NCBI GenBank assembly: GCA_003453085.1
Contig: DMMK01000122.1
Span: forward strand, 1-11,045
From: Verrucomicrobiales bacterium
GTDB taxonomy: Bacteria > Verrucomicrobiota > Verrucomicrobiia > Verrucomicrobiales > Verrucomicrobiaceae
Direction of reading: 5' to 3'
DNA length: 11,045 nt
The translations under genes were made by a program, and so were the position numbers. This document shows positions 1-6,073 of the stretch, one piece after another. Under the pieces are notes generated by a model. It was not told where the DNA came from, made no database searches, and saw only the letters and a list, made by a program, of their open reading frames with translations. How positions within the stretch are numbered: position 1 is the stretch's first letter; every line of letters starts with the position of its first letter.

Positions 1-590
1 CCAGCGGCGGCATGGACATGATGATGATGGCCTCGATGGCCGATGGCGATGTGAAGGACAAGATCTTCCTCCCTGGCTATGACACCCCTCGCAAATCCCG
101 CGAAGAGGAAAAGGCCGCCCAGGCCGCCCGCGAAGAAGTCTGGAAAGAGGAGGCCAACTTCTACGGCCTGCCCGAGAAACAGCAGCGCGACTACTTCCGC
201 GCCCGTGCCGAGCAGATCCGCAACTGGGTCCGTTCCGCCGAATTGGAAAGCCCCGCCCCGCGCGGCCACTACCTGCGTGAGTTTGGCCAGAGCGACCGCG
301 AGACCATCGAGAACGCCAACCATGAGGCCAGCGTGCCCCAGGCCCTGGCCATGATGAACGGCCAGCTCATGCCGCAGATCCTGCACCGCCACAGCCAGCT
401 CATGCTCACCGTGGCCAAGGCCCAGTATCCGGACGACAAGGTGGAGGCCATTTACAAAACAGTGCTCTCCCGCAAGCCGACCGTGAAGGAAAAGGAAGTG
501 TGGATGAAGGCCCAGGAACAGGGGCTGACCACCATCGAAGACCTCGTCTTCTCCCTCCTGAACACCCAGCAGTTCATTTTCATTCAGTAA
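1..590 (+). CDS. DUF1549/DUF1553 (PSD1) domain protein, C-terminal part
   Basis: The reading frame is open from the window edge (first full codon at 3) and ends at TAA 588-590, so only the last 195 residues are visible. They contain the hallmarks of the PSD1 (DUF1553) C-terminus: GHYLREFGQSDRE at visible residues 88-100, ASVPQALAMMNG at 109-120, and the closing IYKTVLSRKPTVKE (150-163) and DLVFSLLNTQQFIFIQ (180-195). Between the Met-rich start and the first motif lies a highly charged, probably helical stretch (about residues 30-80). Family members are large exported proteins of Planctomycetes and Verrucomicrobia, often with cytochrome-like PSCyt domains N-terminally; their biochemical role is not established. 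The DUF1501 gene follows 37 nt downstream, the usual partner, so the two are probably co-transcribed. The first ATG at 12 is internal, not a start. Family assignment is strong; function is unknown. Confidence 0.88.
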   Translation, partial: SGGMDMMMMASMADGDVKDKIFLPGYDTPRKSREEEKAAQAAREEVWKEEANFYGLPEKQQRDYFRARAEQIRNWVRSAELESPAPRGHYLREFGQSDRETIENANHEASVPQALAMMNGQLMPQILHRHSQLMLTVAKAQYPDDKVEAIYKTVLSRKPTVKEKEVWMKAQEQGLTTIEDLVFSLLNTQQFIFIQ

Positions 591-627
591 TTCAGCCTCT
601 TCAGCCACCCTTTAGCCGCCCACCCGT

Positions 628-1941
628 ATGCGCCAAGAACTCACCCAAAAACTCCTCCGCTCCGGTGAAATCAGCCGCCGCGACTTCGCTGCCAAGACCG
701 CCTCCTCCCTCCTCGGGGTGGGCCTCCTGGGCAGCTACATGAACGGCAAGTCCTACGGGGCCTTTGAGAACTCTTCAAAGCTGAAGCAGGTGGCCACGGC
801 GAAAAACGTGATCTACCTCTACATGTCCGGCGGCCAGAGCCACATGGACACCTGGGATCCGAAGGAAGGCGTGGAAACCGCCGGGCCGACCAAGCCGATC
901 AAGACCAGCGCCGACGGGGTGCGCATCTCGGAGTACCTGCCGCTGAGCGCCCAGCAGATGCACCACGCCTGCGTCATCAATAGCCTCACCTCCACCCAGG
1001 GCGCGCATGAGCAGGGGAACTACATGATGCACACCAGCTATGACCTGCGTGGCACCATCCGCCACCCGGCCATGGGGGCCTGGCTGAACGTCTTCCAGGG
1101 CGGTGGCAACAGCACCCTGCCTAACTTCGTTTTCATCGGCAACGACAGCCGTCACCCCGGCTCCGGCTTTTTCCCCGCCCAGTTCAGCCCGCTTTACGTC
1201 AACAACCCTGAGAATGGTCTCAAGAACGTCAAGCTGCAGCCCGGCCTCACCGAGGACCGCTTTGTGAAGCGCATGAACCTGGCCGACGAACTGGACCAGG
1301 ACTTCCGCAGTACCTTCCAGCACCGCAATGTGAAGGCCTACAGCGACATGTATGACAATGCCATGTCCATGATGAAGTCCGAAGACTTGAAAGCCTTCGA
1401 CCTCACCGAGGAGCCTGAGGATCTGCGCAAAGCCTATGGCAAGGAAGCCTTTGGCCAGGGCTGCCTGCTGGCCCGCCGTCTGGTGGAGCATGGCGTGCGC
1501 CATGTGGAAGTCAGCTTTGGCAGTTGGGATACCCACAATGCCAACTTCACCCGCGTGCCGGAGCTCTGCGACGAACTGGACTCCGCCATGAGCACCCTCA
1601 TCAGCGATCTGGAAGCGCGTGGCATGCTGAATGACACCCTCATTGTGCTGGCCACCGAATTTGGCCGCACGCCGGAGATCAATGCCAACGATGGCCGCGA
1701 CCACCACCCTGCCGGGTTCAGTTGCGTGCTGGCCGGGGGCGGCATCCGTGGCGGTCAGGTCTATGGAGCCACCGATGAAAAAGGCGACAAAGTGGTGGAT
1801 GGCTCCACCACCATCCCGGACCTGAATGCCACCATCGGTTATGCCCTGGGTCTGCCTTTGGATCAGGTGCTTTATTCTTCAACGAAGCGCCCCTTCACCA
1901 TTGCCGACAAGGGCAAACCTCTGACGCAGCTCTTCGGCTGA
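628..1941 (+). CDS. Tat-exported DUF1501 protein (sulfatase/alkaline phosphatase-like fold)
   Basis: 437 residues, ATG 628 to TGA 1939-1941. The N-terminus has a twin-arginine signal: S-R-R-D-F at residues 16-20, K23, then a hydrophobic stretch (about 24-36), which fixes this start and predicts folded export through Tat. DUF1501 hallmarks follow: SGGQSHMDTWDPK (67-79), GAHEQGNYMMH (125-135), HPAMGAW (146-152), SFGSWDTH (296-303), TEFGRTPE (343-350), GRDHHP (356-361) and AGGGIRGGQVYG (369-380). DUF1501 is related to the sulfatase/alkaline phosphatase superfamily. By inference H72/D74, D301/H303, E344 and D358/H359/H360 are candidate metal ligands. Substrate is unknown; an envelope role on sulfated or phosphorylated polymers is only a guess. 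No clear Shine-Dalgarno precedes the ATG, consistent with expression downstream of the PSD1 gene. A strong terminator lies 20 nt past the stop. Length and motifs are normal for the family. Confidence 0.93.
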   Translation: MRQELTQKLLRSGEISRRDFAAKTASSLLGVGLLGSYMNGKSYGAFENSSKLKQVATAKNVIYLYMSGGQSHMDTWDPKEGVETAGPTKPIKTSADGVRISEYLPLSAQQMHHACVINSLTSTQGAHEQGNYMMHTSYDLRGTIRHPAMGAWLNVFQGGGNSTLPNFVFIGNDSRHPGSGFFPAQFSPLYVNNPENGLKNVKLQPGLTEDRFVKRMNLADELDQDFRSTFQHRNVKAYSDMYDNAMSMMKSEDLKAFDLTEEPEDLRKAYGKEAFGQGCLLARRLVEHGVRHVEVSFGSWDTHNANFTRVPELCDELDSAMSTLISDLEARGMLNDTLIVLATEFGRTPEINANDGRDHHPAGFSCVLAGGGIRGGQVYGATDEKGDKVVDGSTTIPDLNATIGYALGLPLDQVLYSSTKRPFTIADKGKPLTQLFG

Positions 1942-1960
1942 TTTCCAGCCTCTTACCTCA

Positions 1961-1996
1961 GCCCTGGGTGTGTCCAAACATGCCCGGGGCTTTTTT
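1961..1996 (+). terminator. Rho-independent terminator of the PSD1-DUF1501 unit
   Basis: GCCCTGGG (1961-1968) pairs with CCCGGGGC (1983-1990) in an 8-bp stem with one T-G wobble and a 14-nt loop. Six T's follow at once (1991-1996). It begins 20 nt after the DUF1501 stop. There is no T-run on the other side, so it should act only on + strand transcription. Its T-run overlaps the stop codon of the convergent methyltransferase gene. Confidence 0.88.
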
Positions 1997-2999
1997 ATTG
2001 CCAAGAAACGAGGGTGACCTCTTGCCGATTGGCCGGGAGCTGCCGCACATAGACCGGGCCCGGAGCCCAGTCACGGATGCGGTGGATGAGATCTGGAAGC
2101 TCGGCCTCGACTTTGGCCGAGTTGATTTTCAGGGTCAAAATGAGCCCCAAGGGGCGAAGGCGGGAGGCAAATTTCTCCACGTACTGGCAGACCACCCGAG
2201 GCTCCAGATTCATGTCGGAAACCAGCAGGTCCACCTGATCCGGCACCATGCCTGGCCTTAGATCCCCAGCGGCGACTTTCAGATGGTGAAAGGAGGGATG
2301 CGCCAGCACCCGCTCATCCATCGCACCCGTGTCCACCCCATAAACCGTGGCACCTCGCGCGAGAAGGGACAGCGATGCACCGCCGGGTGCAGAGCCCAGT
2401 TCCAGCACCGTCCGCCCCTGGAGATCATTTTGAATGCCCAGCCAATCCAGGGCCTGCTCCATCTTCATCCAGGCCCGAGAGGGAGCCTCTGGAGGCAAAG
2501 CCAGACGCAGCAAGCTAGCCGGATCGCCCAAATCGCCCGGCTGATGGCGGTGGCAGCCCACCAGCATCGGTTCCCCCTCTGCTCCCACGATCACACTCAC
2601 CACGGTGTCCCCGGGCTTGGGCTGGCGCGTCTGAGGGCCATCGGGCAGGGCACGGATTTCCTCCTCTATCCCATCCACCCGCGCCCAGGTTTCCGCCGCC
2701 GATCCATCTTCCGGGACTTCCCGGGGAAAAATGTGCCAAACAGCCGCCTGCACCGGGGCAGCGCGTTCCGCCACCTCCGGCACCGTTTTGGCCATTCCCA
2801 GGGAAACGCCGGAAACCTGGGCAAACTGCGCCCCCAACCGGAAATTTCCCGGCAACTCCCCCTGAACTTTCCAGGTGATGAGCTGCGGCCGCATGAAAGC
2901 CGGGGTCAGCAGGGCCCCATGGCGGGCAGCCACCTCCCTTTTTAGAGAGGCTTCAGCGCCGGGACGGCAGGTGGCAAAAACGAAGGTCGGGGGTATCAC
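1995..2999 (-). CDS. rlmM-like: RlmM-like 23S rRNA 2'-O-ribose methyltransferase (FtsJ fold)
   Basis: 334 residues starting at GTG (2999-2997) and ending at TAA (1997-1995). The C-terminal half is a SAM-dependent FtsJ/RrmJ-type fold: PSRAWMKMEQALDWLG (173-188), motif I ELGSAPGGASL (200-210), GVDTGAMD (221-228), SDMN (261-264) and TLKIN (289-293). K179, D262, K291 and E327 fit the K-D-K-E tetrad of ribose 2'-O-methyltransferases. The pattern D-x-G-x-M then S-D-M-N-x-x-P matches RlmM (YgdE/COG2933), which methylates C2498 of 23S rRNA in E. coli. The N-terminal ~130 residues would correspond to its THUMP-bearing part but are diverged. The protein is somewhat shorter than E. coli RlmM, and motif I has E where D is usual. 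The GTG start is supported by AAGAGGG just upstream. Fold and chemistry are secure; the exact target nucleotide is inferred. Confidence 0.82.
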   Translation of the reverse strand: MIPPTFVFATCRPGAEASLKREVAARHGALLTPAFMRPQLITWKVQGELPGNFRLGAQFAQVSGVSLGMAKTVPEVAERAAPVQAAVWHIFPREVPEDGSAAETWARVDGIEEEIRALPDGPQTRQPKPGDTVVSVIVGAEGEPMLVGCHRHQPGDLGDPASLLRLALPPEAPSRAWMKMEQALDWLGIQNDLQGRTVLELGSAPGGASLSLLARGATVYGVDTGAMDERVLAHPSFHHLKVAAGDLRPGMVPDQVDLLVSDMNLEPRVVCQYVEKFASRLRPLGLILTLKINSAKVEAELPDLIHRIRDWAPGPVYVRQLPANRQEVTLVSWQ

Positions 3000-3003
3000 A
3001 ACG

Positions 3004-3010
3004 CCCTCTT
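3004..3010 (-). promoter_or_regulatory. Ribosome binding site for the RlmM-like gene
   Basis: On the - strand the bases AAGAGGG occupy 3010-3004, leaving a 4-nt gap to the GTG at 2999. This is the clearest Shine-Dalgarno sequence in the window, and it decides for the GTG start although no ATG is present there. Confidence 0.6.
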
Positions 3011-3135
3011 TGGCACACGCCAGCCCCTTGCGCGAGTGCGAACCCGGACCGCAAAGTCCCCGCCACAGAGTCTGCTGGGCGCCTCCCGGACTGATTTCCG
3101 GCCAAATTCCCCTGCCCCACCCTGAGGATTGCGGC

Positions 3136-3164
3136 TTGCCAGTCGGGCGCTAGCCTGCTAAATC
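3136..3164 (+). promoter_or_regulatory. Possible sigma70-type promoter for the FHA gene
   Basis: TTGCCA (3136-3141) is separated by exactly 17 nt from TAAATC (3159-3164). A TG sits one base before the hexamer (3156-3157), giving an extended -10. The -10 matches only half of the E. coli consensus. If real, transcription would begin around 3171, leaving almost no 5' leader before ATG 3175; this fits the absence of a Shine-Dalgarno there. Verrucomicrobial promoter consensus is not well known to me, so this is tentative. Confidence 0.33.
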
Positions 3165-3174
3165 CTCCCACGCT

Positions 3175-3669
3175 ATGGCAAAAATTCAGTACACCACCCC
3201 CGAAGGCACCACTGGCGAAGTTGAGCTGACCGCTGAGCGTATGACGCTGGGCCGCGCAGATGACAATCAGATCGTCATCTCTCATGACTCCGTTTCCAGC
3301 CATCATGGTGAAGTCGCCATCGAGGGCGATGCGTGGGTTTTCACCGACCTGGGTTCCACCAACGGCACCAAGATTGACGGCGAGCGTGTCGAACGCCTGG
3401 AGCTCGGCCACGGCGGCAGCTTCACGCTGGGTCACGTGGATTGCGTTTTCATCGGCGACTTCGAAGAGGCACCGGCCTACTCCGCCCCCTACCGCACCAT
3501 GTCCAGCAGCGGCTACGGTGCCACGCAGATTGACAGCGGTCGCCGCACCGGTTTTGGCCCGAAGGCGAAGCCCAAGAGCCATGGCTACGGCCCTCTTTAC
3601 GCCCTGGGCGTCTTTGCCCTCCTCGTCTGCGCCTACGCGGCGTTTTCCTTTAATCAGATGACCGCATAA
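3175..3669 (+). CDS. FHA-domain protein with C-terminal membrane anchor
   Basis: 164 residues, ATG 3175 to TAA 3667-3669. Residues 1-95 form a forkhead-associated domain, a phosphothreonine-peptide binding module: G-R at 26-27, D-N-Q-I-V-I (30-35), V-S-S-H-H-G-E (40-46), and LGSTNGTKIDG (59-69), ending in a T-L-G-H strand (84-87). R27, S41 and T62-N63 are where phosphopeptide contacts are expected. S42 replaces the usual Arg of the S-R-x-H motif. Residues 96-137 are a low-complexity Ser/Tyr/Pro/Lys linker. Residues about 140-159 are one hydrophobic helix, followed by only five residues, so the protein should be tail-anchored with its FHA domain in the cytoplasm. No signal peptide. It probably recruits a Thr-phosphorylated partner to the inner membrane, but no Ser/Thr kinase is in view. 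No Shine-Dalgarno precedes the ATG. The partner and pathway are unknown. Confidence 0.88.
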   Translation: MAKIQYTTPEGTTGEVELTAERMTLGRADDNQIVISHDSVSSHHGEVAIEGDAWVFTDLGSTNGTKIDGERVERLELGHGGSFTLGHVDCVFIGDFEEAPAYSAPYRTMSSSGYGATQIDSGRRTGFGPKAKPKSHGYGPLYALGVFALLVCAYAAFSFNQMTA

Positions 3670-3682
3670 TCCACGGTCCGGT

Positions 3683-3700
3683 GATCGCTCCATCGCGATC
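3683..3700 (+). other. Upstream hairpin in the FHA-purA gap
   Basis: GATCGC (3683-3688) and GCGATC (3695-3700) form a perfect 6-bp stem with a 6-nt loop, 14 nt after the FHA stop codon. No T-run follows. Only two bases separate it from the next hairpin. It may be part of a structured purA leader or of a composite 3' end for the FHA transcript. Confidence 0.45.
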
Positions 3701-3702
3701 CC

Positions 3703-3735
3703 TGGCGGCATGACCTGCCGCCATAATGGATTTTT
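3703..3735 (+). terminator. Hairpin with delayed T-run, candidate terminator or purA leader element
   Basis: TGGCGGCA (3703-3710) and TGCCGCCA (3716-3723) form a perfect 8-bp stem around the 5-nt loop TGACC. Five T's occur at 3731-3735, seven bases after the stem, too far for a canonical intrinsic terminator. It could be a weak terminator of the FHA gene or a regulatory structure in the purA 5' leader. CATAAT (3722-3727), at the 3' foot of the stem, resembles a -10 hexamer but lacks a good -35 at the proper distance. Confidence 0.35.
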
Positions 3736-3791
3736 GTCATAAACAACCAAACAAGGATGCGGCCTCCATGCGCCGCGAAGAAGCTCAAGTA

Positions 3792-5063
3792 ATGTCCAAT
3801 ACCATTGTTGTCGGTGCCCAGTGGGGCGATGAAGGAAAAGGTAAGATCGTTGATTACCTCACAGAACACACAGATGTCGTCGTCCGCGCCGCAGGCGGGA
3901 ACAACGCCGGGCATACCGTCATCAACAACGGCACCAAATACATCCTGCACCTCATTCCCAGCGGCATCCTCTGGGAAGACAAGATGTGCGTCATCGGCAA
4001 CGGTGTGGTCATGGACATCCTCGGCCTGCTGGAAGAGATGGCCAAGCTGCGCGCCCAGGGCGTGAAGATCACCCCGGAAAATCTCAAGATCAGCGAAACC
4101 GCCCACCTCGTCCTGCCTTATCACAAAGGCCTGGACCAGGCCCGCGAAGCCAAGCTGGGCGACAAGAAGATCGGCACCACCGGCCGCGGCATCGGCCCTG
4201 CCTATGCGGACAAAGTCGAGCGTGGCGGCCTGCGTGCAGTCCTGCTGACTCGTCCTGAGCAGCTCGAAAAAGAACTGCGTTCCCGCATCCTCATGCACAA
4301 CGAGACCTTCCGCGCCGCTGGCGTGGCCGAAGTGCCCCTGGAAGAAACCATCACCAGCGTGCTGGCTGCCGCCAAGGTACTGGCCCCGCACATCACCAAT
4401 ACCGCCGTCTATTGCCACGAGGCCATCCGTGCCGGCAAGAGCCTGCTCTTTGAAGGTGCCCAGGGTACTTACCTGGACATCGACCACGGCACTTATCCCT
4501 TCGTCACCAGTTCCAACACCACCTCTGGCGGTGCTTGCACAGGTTCCGGCGTGCCTCCGCGCATGATTGACAAAGTGGTCGCAGTCGCCAAGGCCTACAC
4601 CACCCGCGTGGGCTCCGGCCCGTTCATCACCGAGAACGAAGACATCGGCGACATGCTGCACAACATGGGCCGTGAATACGGTGCCACCACCGGCCGCGCC
4701 CGCCGCTGCGGCTGGCTGGATGCGGTGCTGGTACGCTACGCCGTGATGATCAACGGTGCGGACGAACTGGCCATCACCAACCTGGACGGCCTGGACGGTC
4801 TGGAAACCATCCAGATCTGCACCGCCTACAAGCTGCGTGGTGAGACCATCCACTACCCGCCGAGCACCATCGAAGACATCGAGGCCTGCGAACCTGTCTA
4901 TGAAACCCACCAGGGTTGGAAACAGGATCTCAGCCAGATCAAAAACTTCGCCGATCTGCCGGATCTGGCCAAGGCTTATCTCAAGCGTCTCGAAGAACTC
5001 ACCGGCGCCCGCGTCAGCCTTCTCGGCGTCGGCCCATCCCGCGACCAGACCCTGGTGGCCTAA
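3792..5063 (+). CDS. purA: Adenylosuccinate synthetase
   Basis: PurA (EC 6.3.4.4) joins IMP and aspartate using GTP to give adenylosuccinate, the first committed step from IMP to AMP, in the cytosol. From ATG 3792 the protein has 423 residues, close to the usual ~430. Visible motifs: GAQWGDEGKGK (8-18) with catalytic D13, NNAGHTV (37-43) with H41, TTGRGIGP (129-136), EGAQG (221-225), DHGTYPFVTSSNTT (231-244), SGPFITE (275-281), GATTGRARRCGWLD (297-310), the guanine-binding T-N-L-D (329-332) and GVGPSRDQT (412-420). The frame stays open upstream, with ATGs at 3726 and 3768. I chose 3792 because family members begin M-(S)-N-T-x-V-V-G; ATG 3768 has AAGGA (3753-3757) 10 nt before it and is a real alternative adding eight residues. 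apbE follows after 13 nt. No purine riboswitch was recognised upstream. Confidence 0.97.
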   Translation: MSNTIVVGAQWGDEGKGKIVDYLTEHTDVVVRAAGGNNAGHTVINNGTKYILHLIPSGILWEDKMCVIGNGVVMDILGLLEEMAKLRAQGVKITPENLKISETAHLVLPYHKGLDQAREAKLGDKKIGTTGRGIGPAYADKVERGGLRAVLLTRPEQLEKELRSRILMHNETFRAAGVAEVPLEETITSVLAAAKVLAPHITNTAVYCHEAIRAGKSLLFEGAQGTYLDIDHGTYPFVTSSNTTSGGACTGSGVPPRMIDKVVAVAKAYTTRVGSGPFITENEDIGDMLHNMGREYGATTGRARRCGWLDAVLVRYAVMINGADELAITNLDGLDGLETIQICTAYKLRGETIHYPPSTIEDIEACEPVYETHQGWKQDLSQIKNFADLPDLAKAYLKRLEELTGARVSLLGVGPSRDQTLVA

Positions 5064-5076
5064 CTGCACGTTCTTC

Positions 5077-6045
5077 ATGAACCTTCTGCGCCCCGTCTGC
5101 CTCCTGGCATTCGGGGCGCTTTCATGTTCAGCCGCCACTCCGCAGCGTTTCGACTTCAGTGGTCCCGGAATGGCCACGACTTTCCGCATTTCTTGTTATG
5201 CCGAAAGCCGGGAGCAGGCCGAAAAAGCCACCTCCGCCTGCTTTGTCCGCATCGCCGAACTGAACCAGATTTTCACCGACTACGATCCCACCAGCGAGCT
5301 CATGCGCCTTTGCGCGCCCGAGGCCGCTTACCCGGCGAAGGTCAGTCCGCCCATGCTCGGGCTGATGCAGCGTTCTATTCAGTTGGCGGAGCTGACAGAA
5401 GGTGCCTTTGACCCCACCTGCGGGCATCTCACCCAGCTTTGGCGGCGCACCCGCAGGCAAGGGAAGCTGCCGCCCCCACCCCGCCTCCAGGCTGCGATTG
5501 CAGCCACCGATTGGCGACGCATCCAGATTGACCCGCCTAAGCAGCAGATCACCCTCAAACCCGGCACCCTGCTGGACCTGGGGGGCATTGCGAAAGGTTA
5601 TGCCGCGGATGACTGCCTGCGCGTTCTTCGCCAGTACGGCCTGTCACGAGCCGTGGTCATCGCCGGGGGCGATACCGCCGTCGGCGATGCCCCGCCTGGA
5701 AAAGCAGGCTGGGAAATCAAACTGCGCACCTTCGCGCGGTCTGAAGCTGAGGACGAACTCACCACCATCACTTTGGCCAATCGAGCCGTCTCCACCTCCG
5801 GAGATCTGTATCAGTTCATCGAAATTGATGGCACGCGTTACTCCCACATCCTCTCATTGAAGACTGGCCTTGGCCTAACACAAAGCATCGCTTGTTCCGT
5901 CATCGCCGATGACAGCACCACCAGCGATGCCCTGGCCACGGCCATGTGCGTCCTGGGAATCGAAAAGGGAACCGCCCTTGCCAAGACGATTCCTGGAGTC
6001 GAAGTCCGCTTTGCCGTGCCTCAGGCTGCGGCAGAGTCCAAATAA
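5077..6045 (+). CDS. apbE-like: ApbE-family FAD:protein FMN transferase, exported
   Basis: 322 residues, ATG 5077 to TAA 6043-6045. ApbE enzymes split FAD and attach FMN to a Thr of exported flavoproteins (for example NqrC/RnfG-type subunits), needing Mg2+. Residues 1-20 are a Sec signal with a cysteine at 17; A-L-S-C is a poor lipobox, so lipidation is uncertain. Family motifs: PGMATTFRI (30-38), TDYDPTSEL (67-75), GAFDPT (109-114), LDLGGIAKGYAAD (166-178), AGGD (196-199), STSGD (239-243), YSHIL (255-259) and TSDALATA (282-289), where D284 and T288 should bind the metal. The usual H-I-(I/L)-D-P-x-T-G reads H-I-L-S-L-K-T-G, losing the D-P. The start is 13 nt after the purA stop with no clear Shine-Dalgarno, suggesting co-transcription or translational coupling. 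The longer frame beginning inside purA is not used. No target flavoprotein is visible here. Confidence 0.93.
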   Translation: MNLLRPVCLLAFGALSCSAATPQRFDFSGPGMATTFRISCYAESREQAEKATSACFVRIAELNQIFTDYDPTSELMRLCAPEAAYPAKVSPPMLGLMQRSIQLAELTEGAFDPTCGHLTQLWRRTRRQGKLPPPPRLQAAIAATDWRRIQIDPPKQQITLKPGTLLDLGGIAKGYAADDCLRVLRQYGLSRAVVIAGGDTAVGDAPPGKAGWEIKLRTFARSEAEDELTTITLANRAVSTSGDLYQFIEIDGTRYSHILSLKTGLGLTQSIACSVIADDSTTSDALATAMCVLGIEKGTALAKTIPGVEVRFAVPQAAAESK

Positions 6046-6073
6046 AGACGTCAGTTCAAACAAAAGGCCTAAC

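Larger units (their letters stand above)
3000..3174. other. Divergent intergenic region between the RlmM-like and FHA genes
   Basis: 175 nt separate the two divergently transcribed genes. The leftward side holds the ribosome binding site of the methyltransferase but no convincing -35/-10 pair. The rightward side holds a possible promoter (3136-3164). No small ORF, RNA gene, operator-like palindrome or repeat was recognised. Confidence 0.6.

Noticed and set aside
775..1707. 310-codon open frame on the - strand inside the DUF1501 gene
   Set aside because: Entirely antisense to conserved DUF1501 coding sequence, and it has no family motif.
2283..2945. 220-codon + strand frame over the methyltransferase gene
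   Set aside because: Antisense to the catalytic domain of the RlmM-like enzyme. Its composition (His/Pro/Arg-rich) is that of a shadow frame.
3670..3791. Purine riboswitch before purA
   Set aside because: The two simple hairpins do not form a three-way junction, and no conserved purine aptamer core was seen.
4756..5076. N-terminal extension of the ApbE frame into purA
   Set aside because: The extension is an out-of-frame read of purA. The signal peptide at 5077 marks the true start.
3654..5189. 511-codon open frame on the - strand across purA
   Set aside because: It is antisense to a fully conserved purA. Its translation is a Gly/Ala/Val/His/Asp-rich shadow typical of high-GC DNA, without recognisable motifs.
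6046..6073. Bidirectional terminator between apbE and the giant gene
   Set aside because: In these 28 nt I found no stem longer than three pairs and no T-run on either strand.
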